Shown here piece after piece: positions 1 through 8,985 of a DNA stretch of 64,000 nt; the stretch's first letter is position 1, and every line of letters begins with the position of its first letter. This DNA comes from Cobetia sp. cqz5-12 (lineage in GTDB: Bacteria > Pseudomonadota > Gammaproteobacteria > Pseudomonadales > Halomonadaceae): positions 434,001-498,000 of the forward strand of contig NZ_CP044522.1 in NCBI RefSeq assembly GCF_016495405.1, given 5' to 3'. The notes under the pieces are model-generated. The model was given only the letters and a program-made list of their open reading frames with translations. It did no database searches and was not told the DNA's origin. The translations under genes and the position numbers were made by a program.

Positions 1-1329
1 AAGCTCTTGTCTATCGATACATTTGATTTCGGCTGGCCATTTTTTATTGAAGAAATAACCCCTGAAAAAGCACGATTATTGAAGAGAGATATTGATAGTG
101 AAGGTAAGAATGTACTGATTTTTATTGATAATGCAGCAGATGCATGGGAGGCTATTAGTGATTTAACCAGCAGTGAAAATATTCAGGTTATTGCGGCTGA
201 AAGAGATTATATTTATGATAGTGTTGCACATAGGTTCCCCCGTAGTAAGTTTAAGACTCTAGATGTTACGGGGTTGTGCTTAATGGATGTACAGTCTGTT
301 AAAAATAAAATACCTACAGGCTTAAAAAGAAGAAGTGAACCGATGGAAAGCCTGATTGATGGTGTGGATACACCACCTACATTTTTTGAGGTAATTGATA
401 ACTCAATTGCTGATCATACTTTAGCACAAAGATTTATAGACTCTTTGCGGACTCTAAAGTTAGAGTCTCCTATAAAATATGATCTCCTGATTTTGACTTG
501 CTATCTTTATTCATGCAGAATCCCTACTTCCTTGGATGTGGCTATAGCTTATACGCGAGAACATGGTTTAGTTTATCAAGATATATATAATATTTTAGAG
601 TCTATGAGTAGTTTCCTTTCTAAATATGAAGGTGCTCTATCTAATTCTGAGCAAGCATATTATGTGCCGAGGTCTCGCTCGATAGCTGAGTCTGTAATTA
701 ACAAGGTTCCCTCTTTTGATCTTAGAAGGCTACTGTTAACTTTCCACAACGAAGTGTCGCCAACAAAGATTAATAGGTATGATATATTTAGACGTGGTGG
801 TTATGATTCAGGCTTGGTAAGCCGTGCCTTCCCAAACTGGGAGGAGGGTCTAGATTTTTATGAAATGGCTAAGCTTAGAGATGATACTCCTGCATTGAGA
901 CAACAAGGTGCAATTTACCTATCACATAAAAAACAATATAATCTAGCTTTCAGTTGGATCGATGAAGCATTAGCTAAGGTTGGGAGGCGTAATGCTTCAG
1001 TTAAAAATACATATGCAGTTATTCTTTTTAAAGCTAATAAAGATAAAGAGCTAGATAGTGAGGTTGTCCATACTTTGAATGAAAGTATGAGAATATTGGC
1101 TTCTTGTTATACTAGTGACATCAGGAAAGCGTATCATGCGAAAGTATTTGCAAATCATGCTATTAATTTTGCTGAGCGTTTATCTAAGGAGCCTGAAAGC
1201 TATACGTATCTAGATCAAGCAAGTACATGGCTAGATAAGGAGTTAATGTCGAGACCAGGAGATAGGGCTATGAATAGATTGCTAAGAGAGATAAGACAAA
1301 TGAAGCGAACGCTAGACAGAACTGTATGA
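1..1329 (+). CDS. STAND-like NTPase, C-terminal part (5' partial)
   Basis: The reading frame is already open at base 1; a TTG at 7 is only the first possible start codon inside the window, so the true start very probably lies upstream and about 440 C-terminal residues are seen. Near the visible N-terminus a hydrophobic strand ends in a Walker-B-like VLIFIDNAAD. About 20 residues later a second strand ends in VIAAERDY, the sensor position of STAND P-loop ATPases. The rest is alpha-helical and includes a TPR-like stretch at about residues 295-340. The gene is strongly AT-rich (roughly 35-40% G+C by eye, against above 60% in its neighbours), which suggests acquisition. STAND proteins with N-terminal SIR2, TIR or nuclease effectors and C-terminal repeats are common antiphage proteins, but no effector domain is visible here, so the defence role is inference. 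Confidence 0.6.
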   Translation, partial: KLLSIDTFDFGWPFFIEEITPEKARLLKRDIDSEGKNVLIFIDNAADAWEAISDLTSSENIQVIAAERDYIYDSVAHRFPRSKFKTLDVTGLCLMDVQSVKNKIPTGLKRRSEPMESLIDGVDTPPTFFEVIDNSIADHTLAQRFIDSLRTLKLESPIKYDLLILTCYLYSCRIPTSLDVAIAYTREHGLVYQDIYNILESMSSFLSKYEGALSNSEQAYYVPRSRSIAESVINKVPSFDLRRLLLTFHNEVSPTKINRYDIFRRGGYDSGLVSRAFPNWEEGLDFYEMAKLRDDTPALRQQGAIYLSHKKQYNLAFSWIDEALAKVGRRNASVKNTYAVILFKANKDKELDSEVVHTLNESMRILASCYTSDIRKAYHAKVFANHAINFAERLSKEPESYTYLDQASTWLDKELMSRPGDRAMNRLLREIRQMKRTLDRTV

Positions 1330-1349
1330 TTTAATTAGTACATAGCCCA

Positions 1350-1386
1350 GAAAAGCCCTCCCGGCATCGCCGGAAGGGCTTTTTCT
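1350..1386 (+). terminator. Rho-independent terminator after the STAND-like gene
   Basis: The stem AAAAGCCCTCCCGGC, loop ATC and GCCGGAAGGGCTTTT form a near-perfect hairpin (one mismatch) ending in a T run, 20 bp after the stop codon. The A-rich left arm means it could also work on the minus strand for the next gene. Confidence 0.85.
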
Positions 1387-1448
1387 TGCGTCTTGCGGAC
1401 TACGTTCACCGATGGGCTGATCTGCGGGATTCTACTGAGATCAGACCA

Positions 1449-1763
1449 TTACATCGGGTGTTGCTCTTCTTCGTAGAGCTCGGCCTTGGCGTCGCGTAGG
1501 ACATCTTCGCAGGCGCTGTGGTTGGCCAATTGCAGCATCAGATTCTGGCTGAGGGCGAAGCCCTTGCCCAGGCAGGTGTCGACCTCTTCGCGGGTGAGCG
1601 CCGGGGTGACATTGCAGTCAATCTTCATCGTACGACTACCGCCATCAAAGCGGTCGGCGAGGGCGCGCAGGCGCCAGGCAAGCCGTGTTTTCCAGCGGGC
1701 GGTGGGGTCGGGGCCTTCCGTCACGTCGAGCGTGCAACGCCATTCAGGTTTGTAGACCTTCAT
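1449..1763 (-). CDS. small hypothetical protein, 104 aa
   Basis: I do not recognise this protein. It is soluble and mixed-charge, ends in an acidic tail (AELYEEEQHPM) and has two cysteines in its second half. The minus-strand choice rests on a strong ribosome-binding site (GAGGAGGTTCAC directly before ATG at 1763), which the overlapping plus-strand frames lack. GC-rich composition matches the chromosome, not the AT-rich gene before it. It probably shares the terminator at 1350-1386. Confidence 0.65.
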   Translation of the reverse strand: MKVYKPEWRCTLDVTEGPDPTARWKTRLAWRLRALADRFDGGSRTMKIDCNVTPALTREEVDTCLGKGFALSQNLMLQLANHSACEDVLRDAKAELYEEEQHPM

Positions 1764-1967
1764 GTGAACCTCCTCGGCTGGTCGTTTTCAATGATCGATC
1801 GTGATGTTCTGCTCCGCGTGCTGTGCTTGATGTCGTGCCTTGTTGCTCGTACCAGAAATGCGTTCCAGTCGTGCATGTGACAGTCGTGCTAGAGGCTCGC
1901 GCGTCGTCTTGATCAACGACAGGCCGAGCCTCTCTACTCACCATACGAGTTTTGGCGCCGAGATACA

Positions 1968-2471
1968 TCAGTCTGAGTGTAAACGGTGCTTATCCTGATG
2001 TATCTGCAACAGGTGCTCCAGCGCCAGATGCAGCCAGTCGAAAGTATCAAGGGGCCTCACGACCCGCGCTGGCACGCCACTTTGTGCAGCGGTGGCGGGG
2101 CTAGCAGTGGGAGTGTGCTCACCCAGCAGCTCCGCCAGGCTCTCGATCTGGATGCCTTCGCGTAATGCGAATGTCTCATGCTCGCCACTGGCCAGCCAGA
2201 TCTCCTGAATCACCGTCGGCACCGCACTCATGGCACAGGCGTAGTCGAGAATCTCGCCGCGCTCGCGTTCTGCTGCAATGCGCGCGGCATGCGCCAGAAG
2301 TTGGGCGCTCAAGGCCGGAAAGCGTGCCTCGGCAATGTGGGCTGGCAGATACGAGTCCCCAGGCCCGGGCGCTTGCCAGCGGCGCAGCGCAGGAGGGAGC
2401 TTGATTGAAGAGTCAGGCTTTGAAGCGCCTGACGACGGGCAGGCAGACGGGTGATCAATCTTGGAGGCCAT
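1968..2471 (-). CDS. hypothetical protein, 167 aa
   Basis: This is a cytoplasmic protein of unknown function, with no signal peptide or membrane segment. The first 30 residues are low-complexity and proline/serine-rich. The middle is helical and alanine-rich (residues about 45-100). The C-terminus is a helical segment rich in Asp, His and Leu ending LHSD. A GGAG lies about 9 bp before the ATG at 2471. It is followed downstream on the same strand by the 104-aa gene about 200 bp away; the two could be cotranscribed. Not recognised as a named family. Confidence 0.55.
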   Translation of the reverse strand: MASKIDHPSACPSSGASKPDSSIKLPPALRRWQAPGPGDSYLPAHIAEARFPALSAQLLAHAARIAAERERGEILDYACAMSAVPTVIQEIWLASGEHETFALREGIQIESLAELLGEHTPTASPATAAQSGVPARVVRPLDTFDWLHLALEHLLQIHQDKHRLHSD

Positions 2472-2862
2472 GTGGATAAACTCCAGAGCGAAGGGCGAAC
2501 CGGCAGGCCGGTCAAGGGGCTAGGGTCGAAGGGCTAGGCTCAGGGCGAGGCAGCAAAGGCGACTGCCGTTGATGGATGTGACAGCGAGAAGGGCAAAGTG
2601 TTGGATGGCGGAAGTATCAGCGTCGCTTGAGCGGCAGTCGCTGCTGCTATCGCGCCCCACCATGGCAGCTCGCGGAGGCTTAAACGCTCCGATGTGGCAG
2701 GTGTTTGCGTCAAGGGGCCTCAAGGAGGGATTGCGCTGCCAAGTGGTTAATCTTGCGAGACAAATCATCAATCGATGCAACCAGACGGCCACTTCGTGCG
2801 TACACAGCAGGACGTGCCCGCTGCGTTGCAGCGCCGGACCATCCCCCCTGGAGATAATTGAC
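2472..2862. other. intergenic gap between divergent genes
   Basis: About 390 bp separate the 167-aa gene (minus) from the DoxX-like gene (plus). Long frames cross it on both strands, but none has a convincing ribosome-binding site and they look like GC-rich shadows. It presumably holds both divergent promoters; no specific site was recognised. Confidence 0.5.
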
Positions 2863-3297
2863 ATGACGAAGTACGCCGATCGAATTCGCATTTCCCTATT
2901 GCTGCTGCGCCTCGGGGTCTTCCTCGTGATCACGATGTGGACACTGGACAAGTTCTTCAATCCTGGCCACGCCGCCGCCATCTTCGAGAAGTTCTATGCC
3001 ATCGGTGGCCTGGGCGAAGGCATCGTCATCGCGATTGCCATCGTCGAGATGGTGCTGTTGCTGCTGTTCGTCACCGGCGTGAAGAAGACCCTCACCTACG
3101 GTCTGGTGCTGTTGCTGCACGCCGGGTCTACCTTCTCTGCCTTCAAGCAGTATCTGGACCCGTTCGATCACCTGCTGTTCTTCGCCGCCTGGCCGATGCT
3201 GGCGGCCTGTGTCGCGCTGTTCATGCTGCGCGAGATCGACACCTGCTTCACCCTCGGCGGCAAGCAGGCGCGTCTTGAGGAAGAAGCGGCACGCTAA
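2863..3297 (+). CDS. DoxX-like integral membrane protein, 144 aa
   Basis: This is a small inner-membrane protein with four predicted membrane helices: about residues 8-28, 48-68, 73-92 and 103-122. The layout, with a short acidic/basic cytoplasmic tail (KQARLEEEAAR), resembles the DoxX/DoxD-like family, whose members are mostly uncharacterised. The start at 2863 is chosen because CTGGAG lies 9 bp upstream; the frame is open further upstream, but that portion is not membrane-like and has no ribosome-binding site. A strong terminator follows, so it seems monocistronic. The family assignment is tentative. Confidence 0.6.
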   Translation: MTKYADRIRISLLLLRLGVFLVITMWTLDKFFNPGHAAAIFEKFYAIGGLGEGIVIAIAIVEMVLLLLFVTGVKKTLTYGLVLLLHAGSTFSAFKQYLDPFDHLLFFAAWPMLAACVALFMLREIDTCFTLGGKQARLEEEAAR

Positions 3298-3350
3298 GTG
3301 GCCGTGGCCGAACTGGCTGCAAGGTTCGACCCTTTCCCTTGATGAGATGA

Positions 3351-3398
3351 CACACAAAAGCGCCGTTCGGGACATGCCCGGGCGGCGCTTTTGTGTGG
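3351..3398. terminator. bidirectional Rho-independent terminator
   Basis: A 15-bp stem (CACACAAAAGCGCCG paired with CGGCGCTTTTGTGTG) with a GC-rich loop follows the DoxX-like gene. A and T runs on both sides let it serve the convergent oxidoreductase gene too. Confidence 0.85.
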
Positions 3399-3639
3399 GG
3401 AAGTATCGCCATCGTACGTCTTCGTGTGGCCTTTGTTGCTTGCGCCGGGGAGAGTGGGGGTTCCAGCGTTGTTATGTGTTGTTTCTTGTTATATTTATCC
3501 AAAAGCCAATCAGTTGGCTAATGTGCAGATGGTAAAGCCCATGATTGTTTCTGCCGTGCTCCATAATCAGCATTACGTAATCATCTGGTGGCAAGGCTCA
3601 CAGGCAGCACTGTGCTCGCTCCAATCACGTCATGCCTTG

Positions 3640-5157
3640 CTACGCCATGCGGGATTTCTGCTGCAGGCCCAGTGAGTCACCCAGCACCTTGAGAGCGCTG
3701 GAGAAATCCTCGGACTCGGTCGCCTGCGCGAGGCTGTCCGCGCTGGGCTTCTCGCTGACGACACTGCTGGCGCTGGTCTTGTTGCTGGCGAGGGCGTCGT
3801 CACTGGCGTTGCGCGCGATGATGGCGTGGAGGGCCGGCAGGCTGGCGTGATTGTGGAATTGCCATACGCCATAGATGCGGCCATCGAAGGAGGCTTCACT
3901 GCCCAGAGTCGGGTCGACGGCAAGCCCGGCGCCCAGCCCGAACATGTAGAGGCCCGCAAGACGCTGGCCGTGGATGTCACAGGGGTTGCCGTTGGCATCG
4001 GAATCCAGACCGCCATTCACTTCGCGCAGCGTGATGGGCTGATGATGGGCGTCGCTGATGGTGGGCAGAATCGGCTGATAGCCATTGCACTGCACGACGA
4101 TGGGCGCGTCGGCGAGCACTTCGCTGGCCAGTTCCAGGCGTTGGGCACTGCCGGGGCCGGTCTGCACCAGCTGGATGTCCATCGCGCACTCTTCGATGCG
4201 GCCGGTGGCCAGAATTTCCTGACCGATGGCCAGTGCCCGGTAGCGCAGCCCGCCGGAGCGATTGATGCGACCGCTGATCGGGCACACATCGCGCTCGGCA
4301 TCGTAGTGATAGCCTGCGGCGCGCGCCTCTTCGGCATTCTCGAAGAACAGCCGAATCGGCGAGCGATGCAGCAGGGTGATCTCCTTGACGCGGGTGTTGC
4401 GCAGCGCGTCGGCCAGCACGTCGAGCATCGAGAAGGCGCTGTGCGAGCCACCCACCACACAGACACGACCACCACGGCGAAGACGCGGCAGCAACAGGCT
4501 GCGCAGCTGTCCCGGCGGCATGCGCAACAGCTCATCCCCGCTGTAGATGCGTGCGCGCCGCGACGGTGTCAGTCCCTGACGATTGAGGCTCTGGGTCAAT
4601 CGCTCCGGGCATTGCTGGCCGCCCAGGTTGAGCACCAGATTGTTGGTGCGCAGTCGCGTCGTGCGCTGGGCCACCTCCGGTTCATGCGAGAGGGTCAGAA
4701 TGCTGGTGCCGTCGAGGTATCGCAGCGTATCCAGGCTGGTACCGCACCACATCTCGACGCCCGGCAGGGCGGTGATGTGCGCCAATACCAGCGCACTGGC
4801 GGCTTCCAGCAGCTCGCCGATCTCATCGAGTCGCGGGGAGGAGTAGGGGGCGGCCCGGATTCGCTCCAGGCAGGGTTCACCTTCGAGCGGGGCCAGCACG
4901 TCGGCGAGTGCCGGGTCGCGCAGGCAGTCGAGGAACACATCGCCGACCGAGTTGGCGGTGATGCGATATTCGCCCAGCCGCCCAGCACCAAGCTTGCCGC
5001 TGGCGTGGGTGCCGCCAGCATCGAGAATCAGCAGTCCGTGGCGGGCCAGTGTCGTGATCTGGCCTGTCTTGAGGGCATTGAACAGAAATCCCATGCCTGC
5101 CGGGCCGACACCGGCCACGATACATCCGTAGCCCGTGATTCTTGAGAGGTCCTTCAT
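3640..5157 (-). CDS. FAD/NAD(P)-binding oxidoreductase, 505 aa
   Basis: This looks like a flavoprotein related to the lysine/ornithine N-hydroxylase and thioredoxin-reductase-like superfamily. The N-terminus carries a dinucleotide fold (IVAGVGPAGMGFLFNAL, residues about 11-27) and a middle segment carries a second one (VCVVGGSHSAFSMLDVL), as expected for FAD and NAD(P)H binding. Near residue 410 the motif GLYMFGLGAGL resembles the C-terminal FAD-contact region. The last about 70 residues are a Ser/Ala-rich tail. I use the ATG at 5157 because AGGGAGCAA precedes it; the alternative ATG at 5187 has no ribosome-binding site. There is no siderophore or other pathway gene nearby to name the substrate. 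Confidence 0.65.
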   Translation of the reverse strand: MKDLSRITGYGCIVAGVGPAGMGFLFNALKTGQITTLARHGLLILDAGGTHASGKLGAGRLGEYRITANSVGDVFLDCLRDPALADVLAPLEGEPCLERIRAAPYSSPRLDEIGELLEAASALVLAHITALPGVEMWCGTSLDTLRYLDGTSILTLSHEPEVAQRTTRLRTNNLVLNLGGQQCPERLTQSLNRQGLTPSRRARIYSGDELLRMPPGQLRSLLLPRLRRGGRVCVVGGSHSAFSMLDVLADALRNTRVKEITLLHRSPIRLFFENAEEARAAGYHYDAERDVCPISGRINRSGGLRYRALAIGQEILATGRIEECAMDIQLVQTGPGSAQRLELASEVLADAPIVVQCNGYQPILPTISDAHHQPITLREVNGGLDSDANGNPCDIHGQRLAGLYMFGLGAGLAVDPTLGSEASFDGRIYGVWQFHNHASLPALHAIIARNASDDALASNKTSASSVVSEKPSADSLAQATESEDFSSALKVLGDSLGLQQKSRMA

Positions 5158-5480
5158 GTCGTCTTGCTCCCTGGGTCGTAGTGACATCTAGTGGCTGTTT
5201 CGGTAGAGAGGTGTGACCCCCTCTGACAGCTGGCGGCTTGATGACTGCGCCGCTCTATTGCTGCTCCCCTGTTGTCGGGGCAGCGGTGACCGTGGTGTTG
5301 CAGAGGGTAAATATCACCTGTCAGTGCGATATCGTTTTCTCTTTCTCACGCTATTACAGCAACTTTCCTATGCGTGGTGACGTGCATTGTGGCGATGAAG
5401 TAACAGGATTCACGTCATTGGTGTTTCCATGGTGTTGCCGGTTCTGTGTATCAGCGACCTGTGCCTTGGGCCGGGCTTGA

Positions 5481-5516
5481 TGACCGGTTCCATGACCGGT
5501 TCCATGACCGGTTTCA
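5481..5516. repeat. 12-bp tandem repeat, 3 copies
   Basis: Unit TGACCGGTTCCA at 5481-5492 and 5493-5504, then TGACCGGTTTCA at 5505-5516. The length is a multiple of three, but no credible gene covers it. Confidence 0.9.
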
Positions 5517-6165
5517 TGGCCAGTGTGATGAGCGGCTTTGCGCTGCCGGTCAGTACGCTTGCAACGATCCAATTCGGGAGACCACCCCGAGACTGAAACG
5601 CCTATGCGGCACGGACAGCATTTCGCTATCTGCAAGTCGTTGATATTCATGACATAGATTCAGATAGAACCTTTGGGCGCGCAGCGGCACCGCTGCGGTA
5701 GCCGAGCGGTATCCCGCAGTACATCACTGATGAGAGGTGGCATTCCTCATGCTCGGCATGGGGGTGGGCCCATCTCGGTATGCGCCAATTCTGGTGTGTC
5801 ATTGGCACTGATAGTCTGAGGCAGATAACAAGAACGTCTTGATGATTAACCCGTCACGAATGCCAGCGCCATTTTCATGAAGTGCACTGCAGGAAATGCA
5901 CGGCGTGAAATACGCAGCGACTCAGCCAACGTCTGATATGAGTTTCCGTACCATGCCAACTGACCGTTGGCCATTTTGTTTAATTAACGATAATTAATAA
6001 ATGATATTTGGCAGGAATCGAATCCTGTCGTGACGAAAATCATGCTTTGAGTTGAGTTGAATTCGAGGTGACTCATACGGTGTGCTGAGAGGCGAGTCTG
6101 GCGAGCAAGAGAGGGCGTTGCTCAAAAAGGCTATCTCGCCTGGGGAGCCGGTATCAGGCGCAGAC

Positions 6166-6213
6166 ATCCGTGGCAGGCGTTATCCGTGGCAGGCGTTATC
6201 CGTGGCAGGCGTT
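6166..6213. repeat. 16-bp perfect tandem repeat, 3 copies
   Basis: Unit ATCCGTGGCAGGCGTT occurs three times without mismatch, 83 bp upstream of the dbpA start, so it probably lies in the dbpA leader or promoter region. Confidence 0.95.
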
Positions 6214-6295
6214 GGTGGTCATGCTCTGCTATGCTCTGCGCCCGCGCGTAAGCCCGTTCGGCTCGTGCCTGTTCATCGATTGAAGGAATGTCCCC

Positions 6296-7696
6296 GTGAC
6301 TGACGCCACCGCCACCCCTGCCTTTGCCTCTCTGGCGCTGGCGCCCGAGCTGCTCGACAACCTCGCCACGCTCGAATATCACACCATGACGCCGATTCAG
6401 GCGCAGAGCCTGCCGCCGATGCTGGAAGGGCGCGATGTCATCGCCCAGGGCCAGACCGGCTCCGGCAAGACCGCTGCCTTCGGTCTGGGCCTGCTGTCGC
6501 GCCTCAAGGTCTCGCGCTTCCGTGTGCAGTCACTGGTGCTGTGCCCGACGCGTGAGCTGGCCGATCAGGTCGCCGGCGAGATCCGTCGTCTGGCGCGCGG
6601 CCTGCACAACGTCAAGGTGCTGACACTGTGCGGCGGCGCGCCCTTCGGTCCGCAGCTGGGCTCGCTGGAACACGGCGCGCATATCATCGTCGGCACGCCG
6701 GGACGGGTGGATGAGCATCTGCGCAAGGGCAGCCTGAGCCTTGAAGAGCTCAATACTCTGGTGCTGGATGAAGCCGACCGCATGCTCGACATGGGCTTCG
6801 CCGAGGTGCTGGACGCCATCGTCGCCGAGACCCCGGAAGAGCGTCAGACACTGCTGTTCAGCGCGACCTTCGCCGATGGCGTGCGTCCGATCGCCGAGCG
6901 CATGCTGCGTGACCCGGTCAGCATCGAGGTGGCCTCCACCCACGATGACAGCAGCATCCGTCAGCTGTTCCACCGTGTCGCCGATGACGAGGCGCGTTTC
7001 GAGGCGCTGCGTATCCTGCTGCTCAAGTACCGCCCGGAATCCAGCGTGGTGTTCTGCAACACCAAGCGTCAGGCGCAGGAAGTCAGCGATGCCCTCAATG
7101 AGCACGGCTTCAGTGCCATGGCGCTGCACGGTGATCTGGAGCAGCGCGAGCGTGATCAGACGCTGGTGATGTTCGCCAACAAGAGCACCTCGATTCTGGT
7201 GGCTACCGATGTCGCGGCGCGCGGGCTGGATATCGAAGCGCTGGACGCGGTATTCAACTACGAGATCGCGCGTGATCTCGATGCCCACGTGCACCGTGTC
7301 GGGCGTACTGGCCGCGCCGGCAGCTCCGGCATCGCCTGTACGCTTTACACCGAGAAGGAAGACTATCGCCTGACCAAGCTGGGAGACTTCCTCGAGCAGA
7401 CGCTGGAAGCCGAGCCGCTGCCCTCGAAAAGCATGCTGACGCGTGAGCCCTTCCATGCGCGCATGGCGACGCTGCAGATCGACGGTGGCAAGAAGGACAA
7501 GCTGCGTCCCGGCGATATCCTCGGTGCGCTGACCGGTGACGGCGGCCTGGAAGGCAGCAAGATCGGCAAGATCAAGGTGCTGGCGCGGACCACCTTCCTC
7601 GCCGTGGAGCGTGATGTCGCCAAGTCGGCACTCACCCAGCTGATGAACGGCAAGCTCAAGGGGCGCTCCTTCCGCGCACGTCGTCTCAAGAGCTGA
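6296..7696 (+). CDS. dbpA: ATP-dependent RNA helicase DbpA
   Basis: DEAD-box helicase acting on 23S rRNA during large-subunit assembly. The helicase core shows the Q motif (TPIQAQS), motif I (GQTGSGKT), Ia (PTRELA), Ib (TPGR), II (DEAD), III (SAT) and VI (HRVGRTGRAG). The C-terminal about 75 residues (KLRPGDILGALTGDGG and following) are the RRM-like domain that in DbpA binds hairpin 92 of 23S rRNA; this domain separates DbpA from RhlE and SrmB. The 466-aa length fits DbpA. The start is GTG at 6296 with AAGGAA upstream. It is isolated, with a terminator about 95 bp after the stop. Confidence 0.93.
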   Translation: MTDATATPAFASLALAPELLDNLATLEYHTMTPIQAQSLPPMLEGRDVIAQGQTGSGKTAAFGLGLLSRLKVSRFRVQSLVLCPTRELADQVAGEIRRLARGLHNVKVLTLCGGAPFGPQLGSLEHGAHIIVGTPGRVDEHLRKGSLSLEELNTLVLDEADRMLDMGFAEVLDAIVAETPEERQTLLFSATFADGVRPIAERMLRDPVSIEVASTHDDSSIRQLFHRVADDEARFEALRILLLKYRPESSVVFCNTKRQAQEVSDALNEHGFSAMALHGDLEQRERDQTLVMFANKSTSILVATDVAARGLDIEALDAVFNYEIARDLDAHVHRVGRTGRAGSSGIACTLYTEKEDYRLTKLGDFLEQTLEAEPLPSKSMLTREPFHARMATLQIDGGKKDKLRPGDILGALTGDGGLEGSKIGKIKVLARTTFLAVERDVAKSALTQLMNGKLKGRSFRARRLKS

Positions 7697-7789
7697 ACGG
7701 GGCAGTGTCAGGTCGCGTGATCAGCAGCTCTCTGAGGAGGGCTGCACCACGCATTTCATCTGCCATGCGACCTTGATATCACCCCAAGC

Positions 7790-7823
7790 GAAGCCCGCCA
7801 CCACGGCGGGCTTCGTGCTTTTT
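7790..7823 (+). terminator. Rho-independent terminator after dbpA
   Basis: The stem GAAGCCCGCC, loop ACCAC, GGCGGGCTTC is followed by GTGCTTTTT. Confidence 0.85.
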
Positions 7824-7915
7824 GAGCAGCAGATTGACGCTCGCAGCCGCTGCGGGCGGTGGCTAAGCTTGAGGTAACGTCCCTGATCGGCAGGGCGCTG
7901 ATCCGGTACCTCGTG

Positions 7916-8488
7916 ATGACTGCCAACGCCGTCGACAACCTTCGCATCCGTGAAGAACGTCTCATTGATCATGAGCGCATCTACCGCATTCATGAATCCG
8001 TCTTTGCCGGCCATCGTGAAGCGCGCCTGGGTGACAGATTGCGCCGGGGCAATCTGGCGCAGATCTCGCTGGTGGCCGAGCGTGTCACCGACCCGGAGAC
8101 CGGCCGCCATCTCAGTGAAGGCGAGGGCGGTCTGCTGGGGCATGTGATGGTGTCGCGCGTGACGCTTTCCGGCTACCCGGACCGCGTGCTGATGGCGTTG
8201 GCACCGCTGGCGGTGCTGCCCCAGTATCAGCGTCACGGCATCGGCAAGCGGCTGGTGATCTCGGCGGTCAAGCGCTGTCGACTGTTGGGAGCGGGGGCTG
8301 TGGTGGCGGCTGGTCATGCGGATTTCTATACCCACCTGGGCTTTCATCCGGCGTGTCATTACGGGCTCTACTGCCATCATGACGACGTGCCGGGTTCCTT
8401 CGTCGCCTTCGAGTTGCTGCCGGACTATCTGGAGGGGCTGGGTGGAGAAGTGCAGTTTCCCGATACCTTCTCTGAGCTTGGTATCTGA
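7916..8488 (+). CDS. GNAT family N-acetyltransferase (YhbS-like)
   Basis: Predicted acetyl-CoA-dependent N-acetyltransferase of about 190 residues. The acetyl-CoA pyrophosphate loop is visible as LAVLPQYQRHGIGKRL (the Q/RxxGxG/A motif), followed by the conserved beta-bulge segment GHADFYTHLGFHPA, typical of YhbS-type members. The substrate cannot be told from sequence. The frame is open further upstream to 7859, but ATG at 7916 (or the adjacent GTG at 7913) gives the usual N-terminus LRIREERLIDHERIYRIHE. It stands alone between a terminator and the small lipoprotein gene. Confidence 0.75.
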   Translation: MTANAVDNLRIREERLIDHERIYRIHESVFAGHREARLGDRLRRGNLAQISLVAERVTDPETGRHLSEGEGGLLGHVMVSRVTLSGYPDRVLMALAPLAVLPQYQRHGIGKRLVISAVKRCRLLGAGAVVAAGHADFYTHLGFHPACHYGLYCHHDDVPGSFVAFELLPDYLEGLGGEVQFPDTFSELGI

Positions 8489-8504
8489 GCCGTCTGGAGT
8501 GGAT

Positions 8505-8550
8505 GATCTGATCAGCTCTGAGCGGTTGATCTGAACAGCCTTGAGCGGTT
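8505..8550. repeat. 23-bp imperfect tandem repeat, 2 copies
   Basis: Units 8505-8527 and 8528-8550 share GATCTGA(T/A)CAGC and TGAGCGGTT. They lie just after the acetyltransferase stop. Confidence 0.85.
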
Positions 8551-8696
8551 GTTGTGAGCAGCAACGAGCAACTCGGCGTTGCGTGACCCTTGAAACGGCA
8601 AGGCTCCCGCTCCATGTCATGGGTGACACCACGTGGCAGCCTGCATGTGATGGCAGGTGTCGCGTCATTCCGACCGATGATTCAAGGAGAGACATC

Positions 8697-8864
8697 ATGA
8701 AGCTCAAGACTCTGGGTAGTTCGCTGATGATTGCCATGCTCGGTCTCGGTGGCCTGTCGCTCGCCGGTTGCGAGGACGAAGGCCCGATGGAGAAGGCCGG
8801 TGAGAAGATGGACAACGCCGTCGAGGAAGCCGGTGATAGCGTCGAGAACGCCACCGATAGCTGA
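8697..8864 (+). CDS. small entericidin-like lipoprotein, 55 aa
   Basis: A tiny exported lipoprotein. It has a basic N-terminus (MKLKTLGSS), a hydrophobic segment and a lipobox LAGC whose cysteine is residue 25. The mature part is only about 31 residues, acidic and amphipathic-helical with repeated heptad-like spacing (MEKAGEKMDNAVEEAGDSVENA). Size and composition resemble entericidin-type lipoproteins, but no partner gene is present to support a toxin/antidote role. AAGGAGAG lies 6 bp upstream of the ATG. An aspartate follows within two residues of the lipidated cysteine (CED), leaving inner- versus outer-membrane sorting uncertain. Confidence 0.75.
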   Translation: MKLKTLGSSLMIAMLGLGGLSLAGCEDEGPMEKAGEKMDNAVEEAGDSVENATDS

Positions 8865-8914
8865 GGCTCGGCCGCCAGTGCCGCGATGAGTCGCCGCTGA
8901 TCTGAGTCGTCATC

Positions 8915-8962
8915 AGACACAAGAAGGCCCCGCCTCCCATGAGGCGGGGCCTTCTTGTGTCT
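8915..8962. terminator. bidirectional terminator between lipoprotein gene and nasA
   Basis: A 21-bp stem (arms 8915-8935 and 8942-8962) beginning AGACACAAGAAGG and closing with CCTTCTTGTGTCT. The genes on both sides converge on it. Confidence 0.9.
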
Positions 8963-8985
8963 GGCTCGGGGAGAAAGACGTCCGC

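Larger units (their letters stand above)
5158..6295. other. 1.1-kb intergenic gap with tandem repeats
   Basis: There is no convincing gene; candidate frames lack ribosome-binding sites and overlap low-complexity DNA. The gap holds two tandem repeats (annotated separately), a perfect 7-bp inverted repeat at 5681-5696 (GCAGCGG/CCGCTGC), and an AT-rich stretch around 5975-6010 that could contain promoter elements for dbpA. Confidence 0.6.

Noticed and set aside
1744..1968. 74-aa minus-strand frame between the two small hypothetical genes
   Set aside because: No ribosome-binding site, low-complexity Thr/Ser-rich translation.
3826..5145. 439-aa plus-strand open frame opposite the FAD oxidoreductase
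   Set aside because: It is antisense to a gene with clear FAD and NAD folds, has no ribosome-binding site and shows the Gly/Ala/His/Arg-biased composition of GC-rich shadow frames.
5354..5650. 98-aa minus-strand frame with a GHGTGH repeat
   Set aside because: The repeat is just the 12-bp tandem array translated; no Shine-Dalgarno and no recognisable fold.
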